DNA of 64,000 nt from Vicingus serpentipes (GTDB lineage Bacteria; Bacteroidota; Bacteroidia; Flavobacteriales_E; Vicingaceae). Within the stretch, counting starts at the first letter, position 1, and every line of letters begins with the position of its first letter. The position numbers and the translations under genes were made by a program. The stretch is taken from the NCBI GenBank assembly GCA_024103385.1, contig JAGFIT010000058.1, positions 24,661-88,660 on the forward strand, read 5' to 3'. Positions 26,043 to 33,013 of this stretch are shown here, piece after piece. The notes under the pieces were generated by a model. The model ran no database searches. It had not been told where the DNA came from and saw only the letters and a list, made by a program, of their open reading frames with translations.

Positions 26043-27155
26043 TTGGATAACTTTAAAGAATTAGGAATTAATACCCAATTTATAGAAGGCTTAACAGCAC
26101 TCAATATTATTTCTCCTACTGAAATACAAAAAGAAGTTATCCCTTTATTGTTGGAAAAGCAAACCGATTTAGTAGCTCAAGCGCAAACAGGAACAGGAAA
26201 AACAGCAGCTTACGGATTACCTATCCTTCAACAAATCAATCCTAAAGAAAAATTTATTCAAAGCCTTATTCTTTGTCCTACAAGAGAACTCAGTCAACAA
26301 GTAGCTAAACAATTGTTTCGATTTACTAAATACAGTGATAAGATATTTACTGAGGCTGTTTATGGTGGAGCTCCAATAGATCAACAAATTTACAATCTAA
26401 AAAGACCAACACATATTGTTGTGGCCACTCCTGGTAGGTTAATCGATTTAGTGAATAGGAAGGCTGTTTATTTACGAAATATAAAAACCATTGTTTTAGA
26501 TGAAGCTGACGAAATGTTAAGTATGGGATTTAAAAAGGAGCTCAATAAAATACTAGGTTTCGTAAAAAGTGTAGAACAAACCTGGTTATTTTCAGCAACC
26601 ATTCCTCATGGAATTAAAGAAATTATTAATGAACACATGTCTGAAAATGCTCACTGGATAGAGGTTAGCAACAAAAATGTGGTCAACAAAAACATCGAAC
26701 ACCAATATGTGATATGTGATGAGCTTGAAAAACTTCAAGTTTTAATTCAATTTTTAAAATCACAAGGTAACAACAGAGGCATTATATTTTGTAAAACCAA
26801 AGCTGCGACACAAAAGTTGACAAAACAATTAATAGCTAAAAACATTGCAGTTGATTGTATTCATGGCGATTTATTACAAAAAGAAAGAGATAAAGCAATG
26901 AGGGCTTTCAAAAACGAAAGTTTACAATTATTAATAGCCACAGATATTGCTGCCAGAGGAATTGATATAGAGGCGCTGTCTTTTGTAGCTCATTACCAAT
27001 TGCCCGACAAAGAAGAGTATTATACACATCGAAGTGGTAGAACTGCTCGAGCAGGAAAAGAAGGGATTTCTTTAAGTATTGTCACCTCTTTTGAAATGAA
27101 ACAATTACGTTACTTAGAAAAAAATCTAGGAATTAATTTTAATCAGGTATCGTAA
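26043..27155 (+). CDS. DEAD-box RNA helicase, minimal core
   Basis: A 370-residue ATP-dependent RNA helicase consisting almost only of the two RecA-like domains. Motifs are the Q motif (SPTEIQKEVI), AQTGTGKT (about 47-54), PTRELSQQ, TPGRLIDL, DEADEML, SATIPHG, FCKTKAATQKL, ATDIAARGID and HRSGRTARAG. Motif VI reads RSGRTARAG instead of RIGRTGRAG. It lacks the basic C-terminal tail found in the helicase at 6447-7799. The start is a TTG; no in-frame ATG exists between it and the predicted promoter, and the N-terminus MDNFKELGINTQFIEGL fits the family. Its RNA substrate is unknown. Confidence 0.92.
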   Translation: MDNFKELGINTQFIEGLTALNIISPTEIQKEVIPLLLEKQTDLVAQAQTGTGKTAAYGLPILQQINPKEKFIQSLILCPTRELSQQVAKQLFRFTKYSDKIFTEAVYGGAPIDQQIYNLKRPTHIVVATPGRLIDLVNRKAVYLRNIKTIVLDEADEMLSMGFKKELNKILGFVKSVEQTWLFSATIPHGIKEIINEHMSENAHWIEVSNKNVVNKNIEHQYVICDELEKLQVLIQFLKSQGNNRGIIFCKTKAATQKLTKQLIAKNIAVDCIHGDLLQKERDKAMRAFKNESLQLLIATDIAARGIDIEALSFVAHYQLPDKEEYYTHRSGRTARAGKEGISLSIVTSFEMKQLRYLEKNLGINFNQVS

Positions 27156-27182
27156 CATTTTCTTTCCAATCCAGTTATTCAT

Positions 27183-27320
27183 CATTCCTGACGAAATGGA
27201 GATTAGGAAGCTATTTTTTTTAGTTATTGCAAGTTTAACTGAGCATCTTTTCTTCAGGTACTGTTATATTACAGCAAAAATAGATTCCTGATATTCGCTA
27301 TCGCTACTTCAGGAATGACA
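27183..27320. repeat. Intergenic inverted repeat pair, family B (copy 2)
   Basis: The left arm includes ATTCCTGACGAAATGGAGAT and the right arm includes GATATTCGCTATCGCTACTT followed by CAGGAATGACAG. These are reverse-complement relatives of the two arm types at 15995-16112. The 264-bp gap between the helicase and the membrane gene holds only this and a diverged family C copy; no coding frame was recognised. Confidence 0.6.
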
Positions 27321-27349
27321 GATAGAGAAAAAGGTTCTTTGTTTTACAC

Positions 27350-27370
27350 TTCGACAGACTCAGTGTGACA
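27350..27370. repeat. Diverged copy of family C repeat
   Basis: TTCGACAGACTCAGTGTGACA differs at a few positions from the TTCGACAAGCTCAGGATGAC arm at 29052-29071. It looks like a decayed single arm. Confidence 0.5.
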
Positions 27371-27419
27371 TCACTCTTAATATTCCCTCAAGGAGAGAAA
27401 TTCCTACCCTTTAATAAAA

Positions 27420-28175
27420 CTACCAACTCCCTCCTGCTCCTCCACCTCCAAAAGAACCTCCTCCAAAGCCTCTTGGTTTGACACTCCCTCCAAATGCACT
27501 TACAACAGAAGCAAACATCAAAATTAATAATGGTCTATGGAAATAACTAGTATGATATAAATATTCAAGAGTATCAACATTTCTACGTAAACAACCTACT
27601 GGTAATTTAAAAGCAGAAAACAACAATTCTAAAAAACCATATTTCAAACCCATTATTAACTGGGTAAGACTAAACCATAAAGAATAAACTATTATTATCC
27701 AGAATAGGAATACTATTATTTTAAAAAAAATGTAATCAAAATCAATAAAAAAGAATACACACACTAATAATGTAGGAAAGAACAACATAGTATAAAAAAC
27801 TTCAAACTTAAAAAGCGGAGAAAGGCTATCATAAAGAAACTTAATAGGTTCTTTACCTCCTTTTTTAGCAAAAAGTAACACCATACTAAACTCTATTCTC
27901 TCACTATAGTATGAAAATTTTTTCTTTATCCTTTTTCCTATATAATCATAATGAGCTAGCTTTTTAAATGCATAATTAATATCCTTATCAAGATATTTTT
28001 CCATCAAAATTAAGCGATTATGAACATCTTCATAAGTGTAACTGAACATATTATATTGAAATAGTTCATCCTCTTTTGAAGGCTTTTTACACGCGAAATA
28101 AATAAAATTAATTAAAAACAAAACTGCCAAACCTATCGGATAGGTAAGCAGAATATATATTAAGAAATCTTCCAA
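27420..28175 (-). CDS. Membrane protein with TPM-like Gly-rich tail
   Basis: A 251-residue protein of unknown family with hydrophobic segments near residues 5-28, 130-150, 152-172 and 215-230. The middle part (about 35-120) is charged and probably cytoplasmic. The last 22 residues (GFGGGSFGGGGAGGSW) are nearly identical in type to the tail of the preceding TPM-domain protein. Its N-terminus has no signal peptide cleavage motif, so TM1 is likely an anchor. It begins 17 bp after the TPM gene's stop codon, so the two are probably co-translated partners. No enzymatic motif is visible. Confidence 0.7.
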   Translation of the reverse strand: MEDFLIYILLTYPIGLAVLFLINFIYFACKKPSKEDELFQYNMFSYTYEDVHNRLILMEKYLDKDINYAFKKLAHYDYIGKRIKKKFSYYSERIEFSMVLLFAKKGGKEPIKFLYDSLSPLFKFEVFYTMLFFPTLLVCVFFFIDFDYIFFKIIVFLFWIIIVYSLWFSLTQLIMGLKYGFLELLFSAFKLPVGCLRRNVDTLEYLYHTSYFHRPLLILMFASVVSAFGGSVKPRGFGGGSFGGGGAGGSW

Positions 28176-28192
28176 AATAAGTGTAACCTAAT

Positions 28193-28966
28193 TTACCAAC
28201 TCCCTCCTGATCCTCCGCCTCCAAAAGAACCTCCTCCGAATCCGCCAAAGCTACCGCCTCCAGATCCGAAATTACCAAAAGAGCCTCCATGGCTTCTGCT
28301 AGAAGCATTCATTAGCGCCCATGCAGCCCAAAACCCCATTCCATTTGTGTGCGCATACTTTCTAGTTCTAGAAGCTTTAACGATCATAATTAATATAAAA
28401 ATAAATAAGATGAACAGAAAAGGAATGTATTTTTCATAGGTTACTTTTTTTACATAATCATCAGCAGTGTACTCACCTGATGTAATTGAAATAATAGCTG
28501 CGACACCATTCGCAATTCCTCCATAAAAATCGTTTTCCTTAAAACGAGGAATCATTTCATTTTCTACAATACGCTTAGCAATAGCATCAGGTAAAACACC
28601 CTCCAACCCGTAACCAGGTGCGATAAAAACATGTCTTTGTCCTTTACCCCCATGTGGTTTAACCATCACCACTATACCATTATTTTTCCCTTTTTGACCT
28701 ACACCCCACTTTTCACCTAAAGTGTAAGTAAATTCTGCCTTATCATAACCACATAGATCATTTACTGTAACTACTAATATTTGGGTAGAAGTAGTATCGT
28801 TAAATCTATTTAAAGCATTCCTTAACCCCTGCTCTTCTACATCTGATAAAACGTCAGCATAATCTTGCACTAGATTCTGTACGGGCTTTTTATCTAACAA
28901 ACAGTCTTGGGCGTTTGTAATTCCAAATACGGTAAGAAATAATAGTATTGTAAATAGTTGCTTCAT
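28193..28966 (-). CDS. TPM-domain protein (YgcG-like), membrane-anchored
   Basis: A 257-residue protein with a signal peptide (MKQLFTILLFLTVFGITNAQ), a periplasmic TPM domain at about 25-165 and a transmembrane helix at about 178-195 (IPFLFILFIFILIMIVK). A Gly/Ser-rich tail ends in GGGGSGGSW. TPM motifs include VQNLVQDYADVLSDVEEQGL, TSTQILVVTVNDLCGYD, KGKNNGIVVMVKP and APGYGLEGVLPDAIAKRI. The domain was named for TLP18.3, Psb32 and MOLO-1; a phosphatase activity has been reported for the plant member. Together with LemA and a second TPM protein it forms a conserved envelope cluster of unknown exact function. Confidence 0.88.
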   Translation of the reverse strand: MKQLFTILLFLTVFGITNAQDCLLDKKPVQNLVQDYADVLSDVEEQGLRNALNRFNDTTSTQILVVTVNDLCGYDKAEFTYTLGEKWGVGQKGKNNGIVVMVKPHGGKGQRHVFIAPGYGLEGVLPDAIAKRIVENEMIPRFKENDFYGGIANGVAAIISITSGEYTADDYVKKVTYEKYIPFLFILFIFILIMIVKASRTRKYAHTNGMGFWAAWALMNASSRSHGGSFGNFGSGGGSFGGFGGGSFGGGGSGGSW

Positions 28967-28991
28967 ATTATTTTAATATTATTAATCTTAA

Positions 28992-29072
28992 TGTCATCCT
29001 GAGCTTGTCGAAGGACAGATATTAAGATTCCTCTATTTATTTTCTTTATCCTTCGACAAGCTCAGGATGACA
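28992..29072. repeat. Family C inverted repeat
   Basis: A 24-bp arm at 28992-29015 containing CCTGAGCTTGTCGAAGGA is perfectly repeated in reverse at 29049-29072, with a 33-bp spacer. The same 24 bases recur once at 42191-42214. The spacer and flanks hold no recognisable coding frame, and it sits between two TPM genes. Confidence 0.85.
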
Positions 29073-29100
29073 GAAAACTATATTCGGAATGACATTGAAA

Positions 29101-29535
29101 TTATTTTCCAAATGAAATATCGTTCGACAATTCATTAGTGTCATTTTTTTGATAAGGAAAATGTTGTTTTAATTGCTCCCCAGCCATTTTAATCCCCCCT
29201 GATAAACCTTCAGTAAACTTACCTTCCTTGAAATTCGAAATCATAAAATCTCTGGTTTTATCCCAAAAGTCTTTAGTTACTTTTGCATTGATTCCCGCAT
29301 CACCTAAAATAGCTAACTTTCTATCTTCAACAGCCAAATAAATTAATACCCCATTTCTCAATTCTGTTTTTTGCATTTCCAGCTCATCAAACATGAAAGC
29401 AGCATGATCTAACACATCCTCCTTACATTTTCGCTCTATGTGTACTTTTATCTCTCCTGAAGTATTTTTCTCAGCTGCTGCAATTGCCTCAACTATTTGT
29501 TTTTGTTGCTCTGCTGTAAATAAATCCTTTGCCAT
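29101..29535 (-). CDS. Cytoplasmic TPM-domain protein
   Basis: A 144-residue protein with one TPM domain and no signal peptide or membrane segment. Its pattern, FTAEQQKQIVEAIAAAEKNT, SGEIKVHIERKC, DELEMQKTELRNGVLIYLAV, RKLAILGDAGINAKV and FTEGLSGGIKMAGEQL, matches the short TPM proteins that accompany LemA in many Bacteroidota. It is the second gene after lemA, 109 bp away; that gap contains a family A repeat. The repeat may limit read-through, so co-transcription with lemA is likely but not certain. Confidence 0.85.
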   Translation of the reverse strand: MAKDLFTAEQQKQIVEAIAAAEKNTSGEIKVHIERKCKEDVLDHAAFMFDELEMQKTELRNGVLIYLAVEDRKLAILGDAGINAKVTKDFWDKTRDFMISNFKEGKFTEGLSGGIKMAGEQLKQHFPYQKNDTNELSNDISFGK

Positions 29536-29593
29536 TTTTTAGTTGTCAGTATAATTAGTAAATAGTTGTTTGTGTTTAGTCTAAAAAAGGTAA

Positions 29594-29637
29594 GAAGCAA
29601 TCTTTATGATAAGATTGCTTCGTTCCTCGCAATGACG
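29594..29637. repeat. Family A repeat, partial copy with hairpin
   Basis: GAAGCAATCTT (29594-29604) and AAGATTGCTTC (29611-29621) form a perfect 11-bp stem with a 6-nt loop, followed by CCTCGCAATGACG. Bases 29612-29637 match the right arm of the copy at 15416-15494 at 25 of 26 positions. Confidence 0.8.
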
Positions 29638-29644
29638 TTATATA

Positions 29645-30235
29645 TTAAAATTTCACCTCAGGTGCTTTATCACTACCTTCTTGAGACTCGAAATAATCTC
29701 TTTTTTCGAATCCAAACATTCCTGCAAACAAGTTCTTTGGAAATTTTCTAATAAATGTATTGTAATCTTTAGCTGTATCATTAAACTTTTTACGTTCAAC
29801 GGCTATTCTATTTTCTGTTCCTTCCAGTTGAGCTTGTAACTCTAAAAAGTTTTGATTGGCTTTTAAATCAGGGTAACGCTCCACTACCACCATCAGCTTA
29901 CTTAGCGCTGAACTTAAACCATCTTGAGCTGCTGCAAACTGCTTAATCGACTCTGCATTTAACTTACTCGGATCAATTGTTGTTTGTGTTGCTTTAGCTC
30001 TCGCTGCAATTACTCCTTCTAAGGTTTCTTTTTCGTGAGCAGCATATCCCTTTACTGTATTTACCAAATTAGGAATTAAATCTGCTCTACGCTGATATAC
30101 ATTTTCCACCTGAGCCCACTGACCTGTAACTCCTTCATCTCTAGTTACCATTCCATTATACGATCCAACGGAAGAAGATATAAGCCATACTATAAGTAAA
30201 CCCACTACTCCTATTATTATCCACGATTTTTTCAT
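29645..30235 (-). CDS. lemA: LemA family protein
   Basis: A 196-residue LemA protein: an N-terminal membrane anchor (about 4-22, WIIIGVVGLLIVWLISS) followed by a helical bundle. Conserved LemA segments are SYNGMVTRDEGVTGQWAQVE, YQRRADLIPNLVNTVKGYA, ERYPDLKANQNFLELQAQLE and GTENRIAVERKKFNDTAKDY. The N-terminus is short and the bulk is probably outside the inner membrane. LemA proteins usually occur with TPM-domain proteins, as here. Their molecular role is unclear; the Listeria homolog gives peptides presented to T cells. It lies 18 bp after htpG on the same strand. Confidence 0.95.
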   Translation of the reverse strand: MKKSWIIIGVVGLLIVWLISSSVGSYNGMVTRDEGVTGQWAQVENVYQRRADLIPNLVNTVKGYAAHEKETLEGVIAARAKATQTTIDPSKLNAESIKQFAAAQDGLSSALSKLMVVVERYPDLKANQNFLELQAQLEGTENRIAVERKKFNDTAKDYNTFIRKFPKNLFAGMFGFEKRDYFESQEGSDKAPEVKF

Positions 30236-30253
30236 TATTTTTTTATTTTAAAT

Positions 30254-32149
30254 TTAAATTAATTCTATACTTTGATTGATAAATTTAGTTAATTCTTCTC
30301 CTTTTAGCATGTTTTGAGACAATAAAGCTAAATCAGCAGTTCGTTTTGTAATGGCAGCTTGTTTCTTTTTATCTTTTTCCTTCAAAATTTTACCAATTAA
30401 AGGGTGGTTAGTATTCACTACTAAATTATACATTTCTGGCATTGCTCCACCAAACATTGCCATACCACCTCCTCCAACAGCTTGCATATCTTTCATCCTA
30501 CGCATAAACTCTGGTTGCACAATAGTCATTGGTTGATCCGTTTCACTCATGCTTTCAAATTGAACAGTAAATTTTTCTTTTGGCATTACCTCTTCTATTA
30601 CCGGCTTTAGCTTTTCTTTCTCTTTATCATCTAATTTAGAAGGAATATCTTCATTCTTATTGATTAATTTATCAATAGTATCTGCATCAACTCTTGCGAA
30701 AGTAGTATTCTCCATCGTCTGTTCTAACTTGCCAACTAAATGAGCTGTTAAATGGGTATTCATCACTAATACTTCATACCCTTTGTTTTTAGCTGCCTCC
30801 ACAAATGAGTGTTGCCCTTCTATATCGTTAGTATATAAATAAACTAACTTATTGTCTTTATCTGTTTGAGTTGGTTTTATTTTTTCCGTCAACTCATCCA
30901 TCGTGTAATACTTGCCTTCGGCAGTTTTATACAAAGTAAACTTTTTCGCTCTTTCCGCAAATTTTTCATCAGACAGTATTCCGTATTCAATGAAAATCTT
31001 AATGTCATCCCATTTACTTTCAAAATCAGCCCTATCCTTTTTAAATAATTCTTCTAGTTTGTCTGAAACTTTTTTAGATATATGACTAGCTATTTTTTTA
31101 ACCGCCCCATCAGACTGTAAATAAGAACGTGACACGTTTAAAGGAATATCTGGAGAATCAATAACACCATGCAATAATGTTAAGAAATCAGGTACAATTC
31201 CTTCTACAGAATCCGTAATAAATACCTGACGAGAGTACAATTGAATTTTATCTTTTTGCACCTCCATATTAGGACTAATCTTTGGGAAGTATAAAATACC
31301 AGTCAAATTAAAAGGGTAATCCACATTTAAATGAATATTAAATAAAGGATCCTCAAAATTCATTGGATATAATTCTCTGTAAAAAGAACTGTAATCTTCC
31401 TCACCTAATGATGATGGTGATTTTGTCCATGCCGGAGAAGGATTATTAACAATATTAGCTACCTTCACTTCTTCTTTTTCTATCTTTCCATCTTTATCTT
31501 TCTTCCCTTTTTTGTTGTCAACCCATTCTGACTTTTCACCAAATTGAATAGGTATTGGCATAAATTTACAGTACTTCTTTAATAAAGCACTAATTCTTGC
31601 TTCTTCTAAAAATTCTGTTGAATCTTCAGCTATGTGCAATACTATTTCAGTACCCCTTTCCTTCTTGTCGTGGTTTTTTAAACTAAATTCAGGGCTACCG
31701 TCACACTCCCATATCACAGCTGGTTCGTCTTTATATGATTTGGTAATAATTTGCACCTTAGATGCAACCATGTATGAAGAGTAAAAACCTAATCCAAACT
31801 TCCCTATAATTCCTGCTGCATCCTCTTGGTCTTTAAATTTTCCAACAAATTCTTCTGCTCCAGAAAAAGCAATTTGGTTGATGTATTTTTTTACTTCTTC
31901 CTCTGTCATTCCAATCCCTTTATCCTTAACAGTAAGCGTTTTCGCTTTTTTATCTAAAATAATTTCAATCTTATCATCACCGATATCTCCTTTAAAATCA
32001 CCTACAGAAGACAATGCTTTCAGCTTTTTTGTAGCATCTGTTGCATTGGCTATCAATTCTCTCAAAAATATTTCGTGATCAGAGTATAAAAACTTCTTGA
32101 TAATTGGAAATATGTTTTCCGTTGTAACTTTAATTTTTCCTTTTGCCAT
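30254..32149 (-). CDS. htpG: HSP90-type chaperone HtpG
   Basis: HtpG is the bacterial HSP90, an ATP-dependent cytoplasmic chaperone. The N-terminal GHKL ATPase shows FLRELIANATDATKKLKAL, DKGIGMTEEEV and GIIGKFGLGFYSSYMVA. The middle domain includes MNFEDPLFNIHLNVDYPFNL and LPLNVSRSYLQ-type sequence (IPLNVSRSYLQSDG), and the C-terminal dimerisation domain ends at 631 residues, a normal length. An insertion rich in Lys and Asp (about 215-228, NKKGKKDKDGKIEKE) lies in the charged linker region. A sigma54-like sequence lies about 60 bp upstream of the start. Confidence 0.97.
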   Translation of the reverse strand: MAKGKIKVTTENIFPIIKKFLYSDHEIFLRELIANATDATKKLKALSSVGDFKGDIGDDKIEIILDKKAKTLTVKDKGIGMTEEEVKKYINQIAFSGAEEFVGKFKDQEDAAGIIGKFGLGFYSSYMVASKVQIITKSYKDEPAVIWECDGSPEFSLKNHDKKERGTEIVLHIAEDSTEFLEEARISALLKKYCKFMPIPIQFGEKSEWVDNKKGKKDKDGKIEKEEVKVANIVNNPSPAWTKSPSSLGEEDYSSFYRELYPMNFEDPLFNIHLNVDYPFNLTGILYFPKISPNMEVQKDKIQLYSRQVFITDSVEGIVPDFLTLLHGVIDSPDIPLNVSRSYLQSDGAVKKIASHISKKVSDKLEELFKKDRADFESKWDDIKIFIEYGILSDEKFAERAKKFTLYKTAEGKYYTMDELTEKIKPTQTDKDNKLVYLYTNDIEGQHSFVEAAKNKGYEVLVMNTHLTAHLVGKLEQTMENTTFARVDADTIDKLINKNEDIPSKLDDKEKEKLKPVIEEVMPKEKFTVQFESMSETDQPMTIVQPEFMRRMKDMQAVGGGGMAMFGGAMPEMYNLVVNTNHPLIGKILKEKDKKKQAAITKRTADLALLSQNMLKGEELTKFINQSIELI

Positions 32150-32210
32150 TTTTTTAGTTGTTAGTTTCTAATAAAAAAATTAATATTAAAATTCACGAAA
32201 ACACATTAGT

Positions 32211-32224
32211 CAAAGGACATGCCA
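32211..32224 (-). promoter_or_regulatory. Possible sigma54-like site upstream of htpG
   Basis: On the minus strand TGGCATGTCCTTTG resembles the -24/-12 sigma54 pattern TGGCAC-N5-TTGC, with the last GC read as GA. It lies 62 bp upstream of the htpG ATG. A TTGAC-N17-TTAATAT pattern starts within it and is a competing interpretation. Confidence 0.35.
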
Positions 32225-32287
32225 TTTGATTTTTAATGACATTATGACTGAAAACGAATAAAATAGAAGGATTTGAACTGACAAAAA

Positions 32288-33013
32288 TTATTTTCTAAAA
32301 AATTCAGCACACAAAATAGCTGTAGCTGTGGCAGCATTTAAAGACTCTGCTTTGCCAATTTTAGGAATTGTTAATCTTTCATTAATAAAAGGGAGTAAAT
32401 TATCCGATATTCCCTTTGATTCATTACCAACAACCAACATACTATTATTAGTGTTTAGTTTCTTTGTATAGACATTTTCGCCATCCAACAATGCTCCGTA
32501 AATAGAGTTTACTTTTTTTTCAGTAAGAAAAATACACAAATCAGTGTAGACCGTATTAACTCTAAAAAAAGACCCCATAGTAGCTTGTAATACTTTTGGA
32601 TTATAAACCTCCACACAATCTTCTGAACAAACAATATTCTTCACTCCAAACCAATCAGCTGTTCTAATGATTGTTCCTAAATTCCCTGGATCTTGAATAT
32701 TATCTAACACTAGTGTGAGTGTTTTTGAATCAGAACTTATTATAGGTTTCTTTTTCTTAACTACTGCTAAAACTTGGTTGGGAGTTTTTAGAGAAGAAAT
32801 AGCGTTCAATTCTTTCTCTGAAATTTCAATAGCGTCAACAGCTGGATGATTCTCTATCCAAAATTGAGTTGCAAATATGGATGCTACTTCATAATCAGAC
32901 TGAAGTAGTTCGTCAACCATTTTAACCCCTTCTACAACAAAAGAGTTATGTTGAATTCTAAACTTTTTTTGCTTTAAAGAAACAATAAATTTCTTTTGAT
33001 GATTTGTCATCAT
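32288..33013 (-). CDS. SpoU/TrmH-family RNA 2'-O-methyltransferase
   Basis: A 241-residue SPOUT methyltransferase of the TrmH/RlmB type. It has an N-terminal substrate-binding part (about 1-90) and a C-terminal knotted catalytic domain. Motif 1 is LVLDNIQDPGNLGTIIRTAD with the catalytic Asn and Arg, motif 2 is LLVVGNESKGIS, and motif 3 is LTIPKIGKAESLNAATATAI. These residues bind S-adenosylmethionine in the knot. The target, rRNA or tRNA, cannot be decided from sequence. Its ATG overlaps the stop codon of the upstream OmpA gene by one base (TAATG), so translation is coupled. Confidence 0.92.
   Translation of the reverse strand: MMTNHQKKFIVSLKQKKFRIQHNSFVVEGVKMVDELLQSDYEVASIFATQFWIENHPAVDAIEISEKELNAISSLKTPNQVLAVVKKKKPIISSDSKTLTLVLDNIQDPGNLGTIIRTADWFGVKNIVCSEDCVEVYNPKVLQATMGSFFRVNTVYTDLCIFLTEKKVNSIYGALLDGENVYTKKLNTNNSMLVVGNESKGISDNLLPFINERLTIPKIGKAESLNAATATAILCAEFFRK

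Noticed and set aside
27173..27410. A CRISPR array in the repeat-rich gap
   Set aside because: The repeats are inverted arms of different types, not regularly spaced identical direct repeats.
32262..32290. Sequence TTCAAATCC on the minus strand resembling a tRNA T-loop
   Set aside because: The flanking bases do not form a 5-bp T-stem, no acceptor or anticodon arm fits, and a full tRNA would overlap the methyltransferase gene end.
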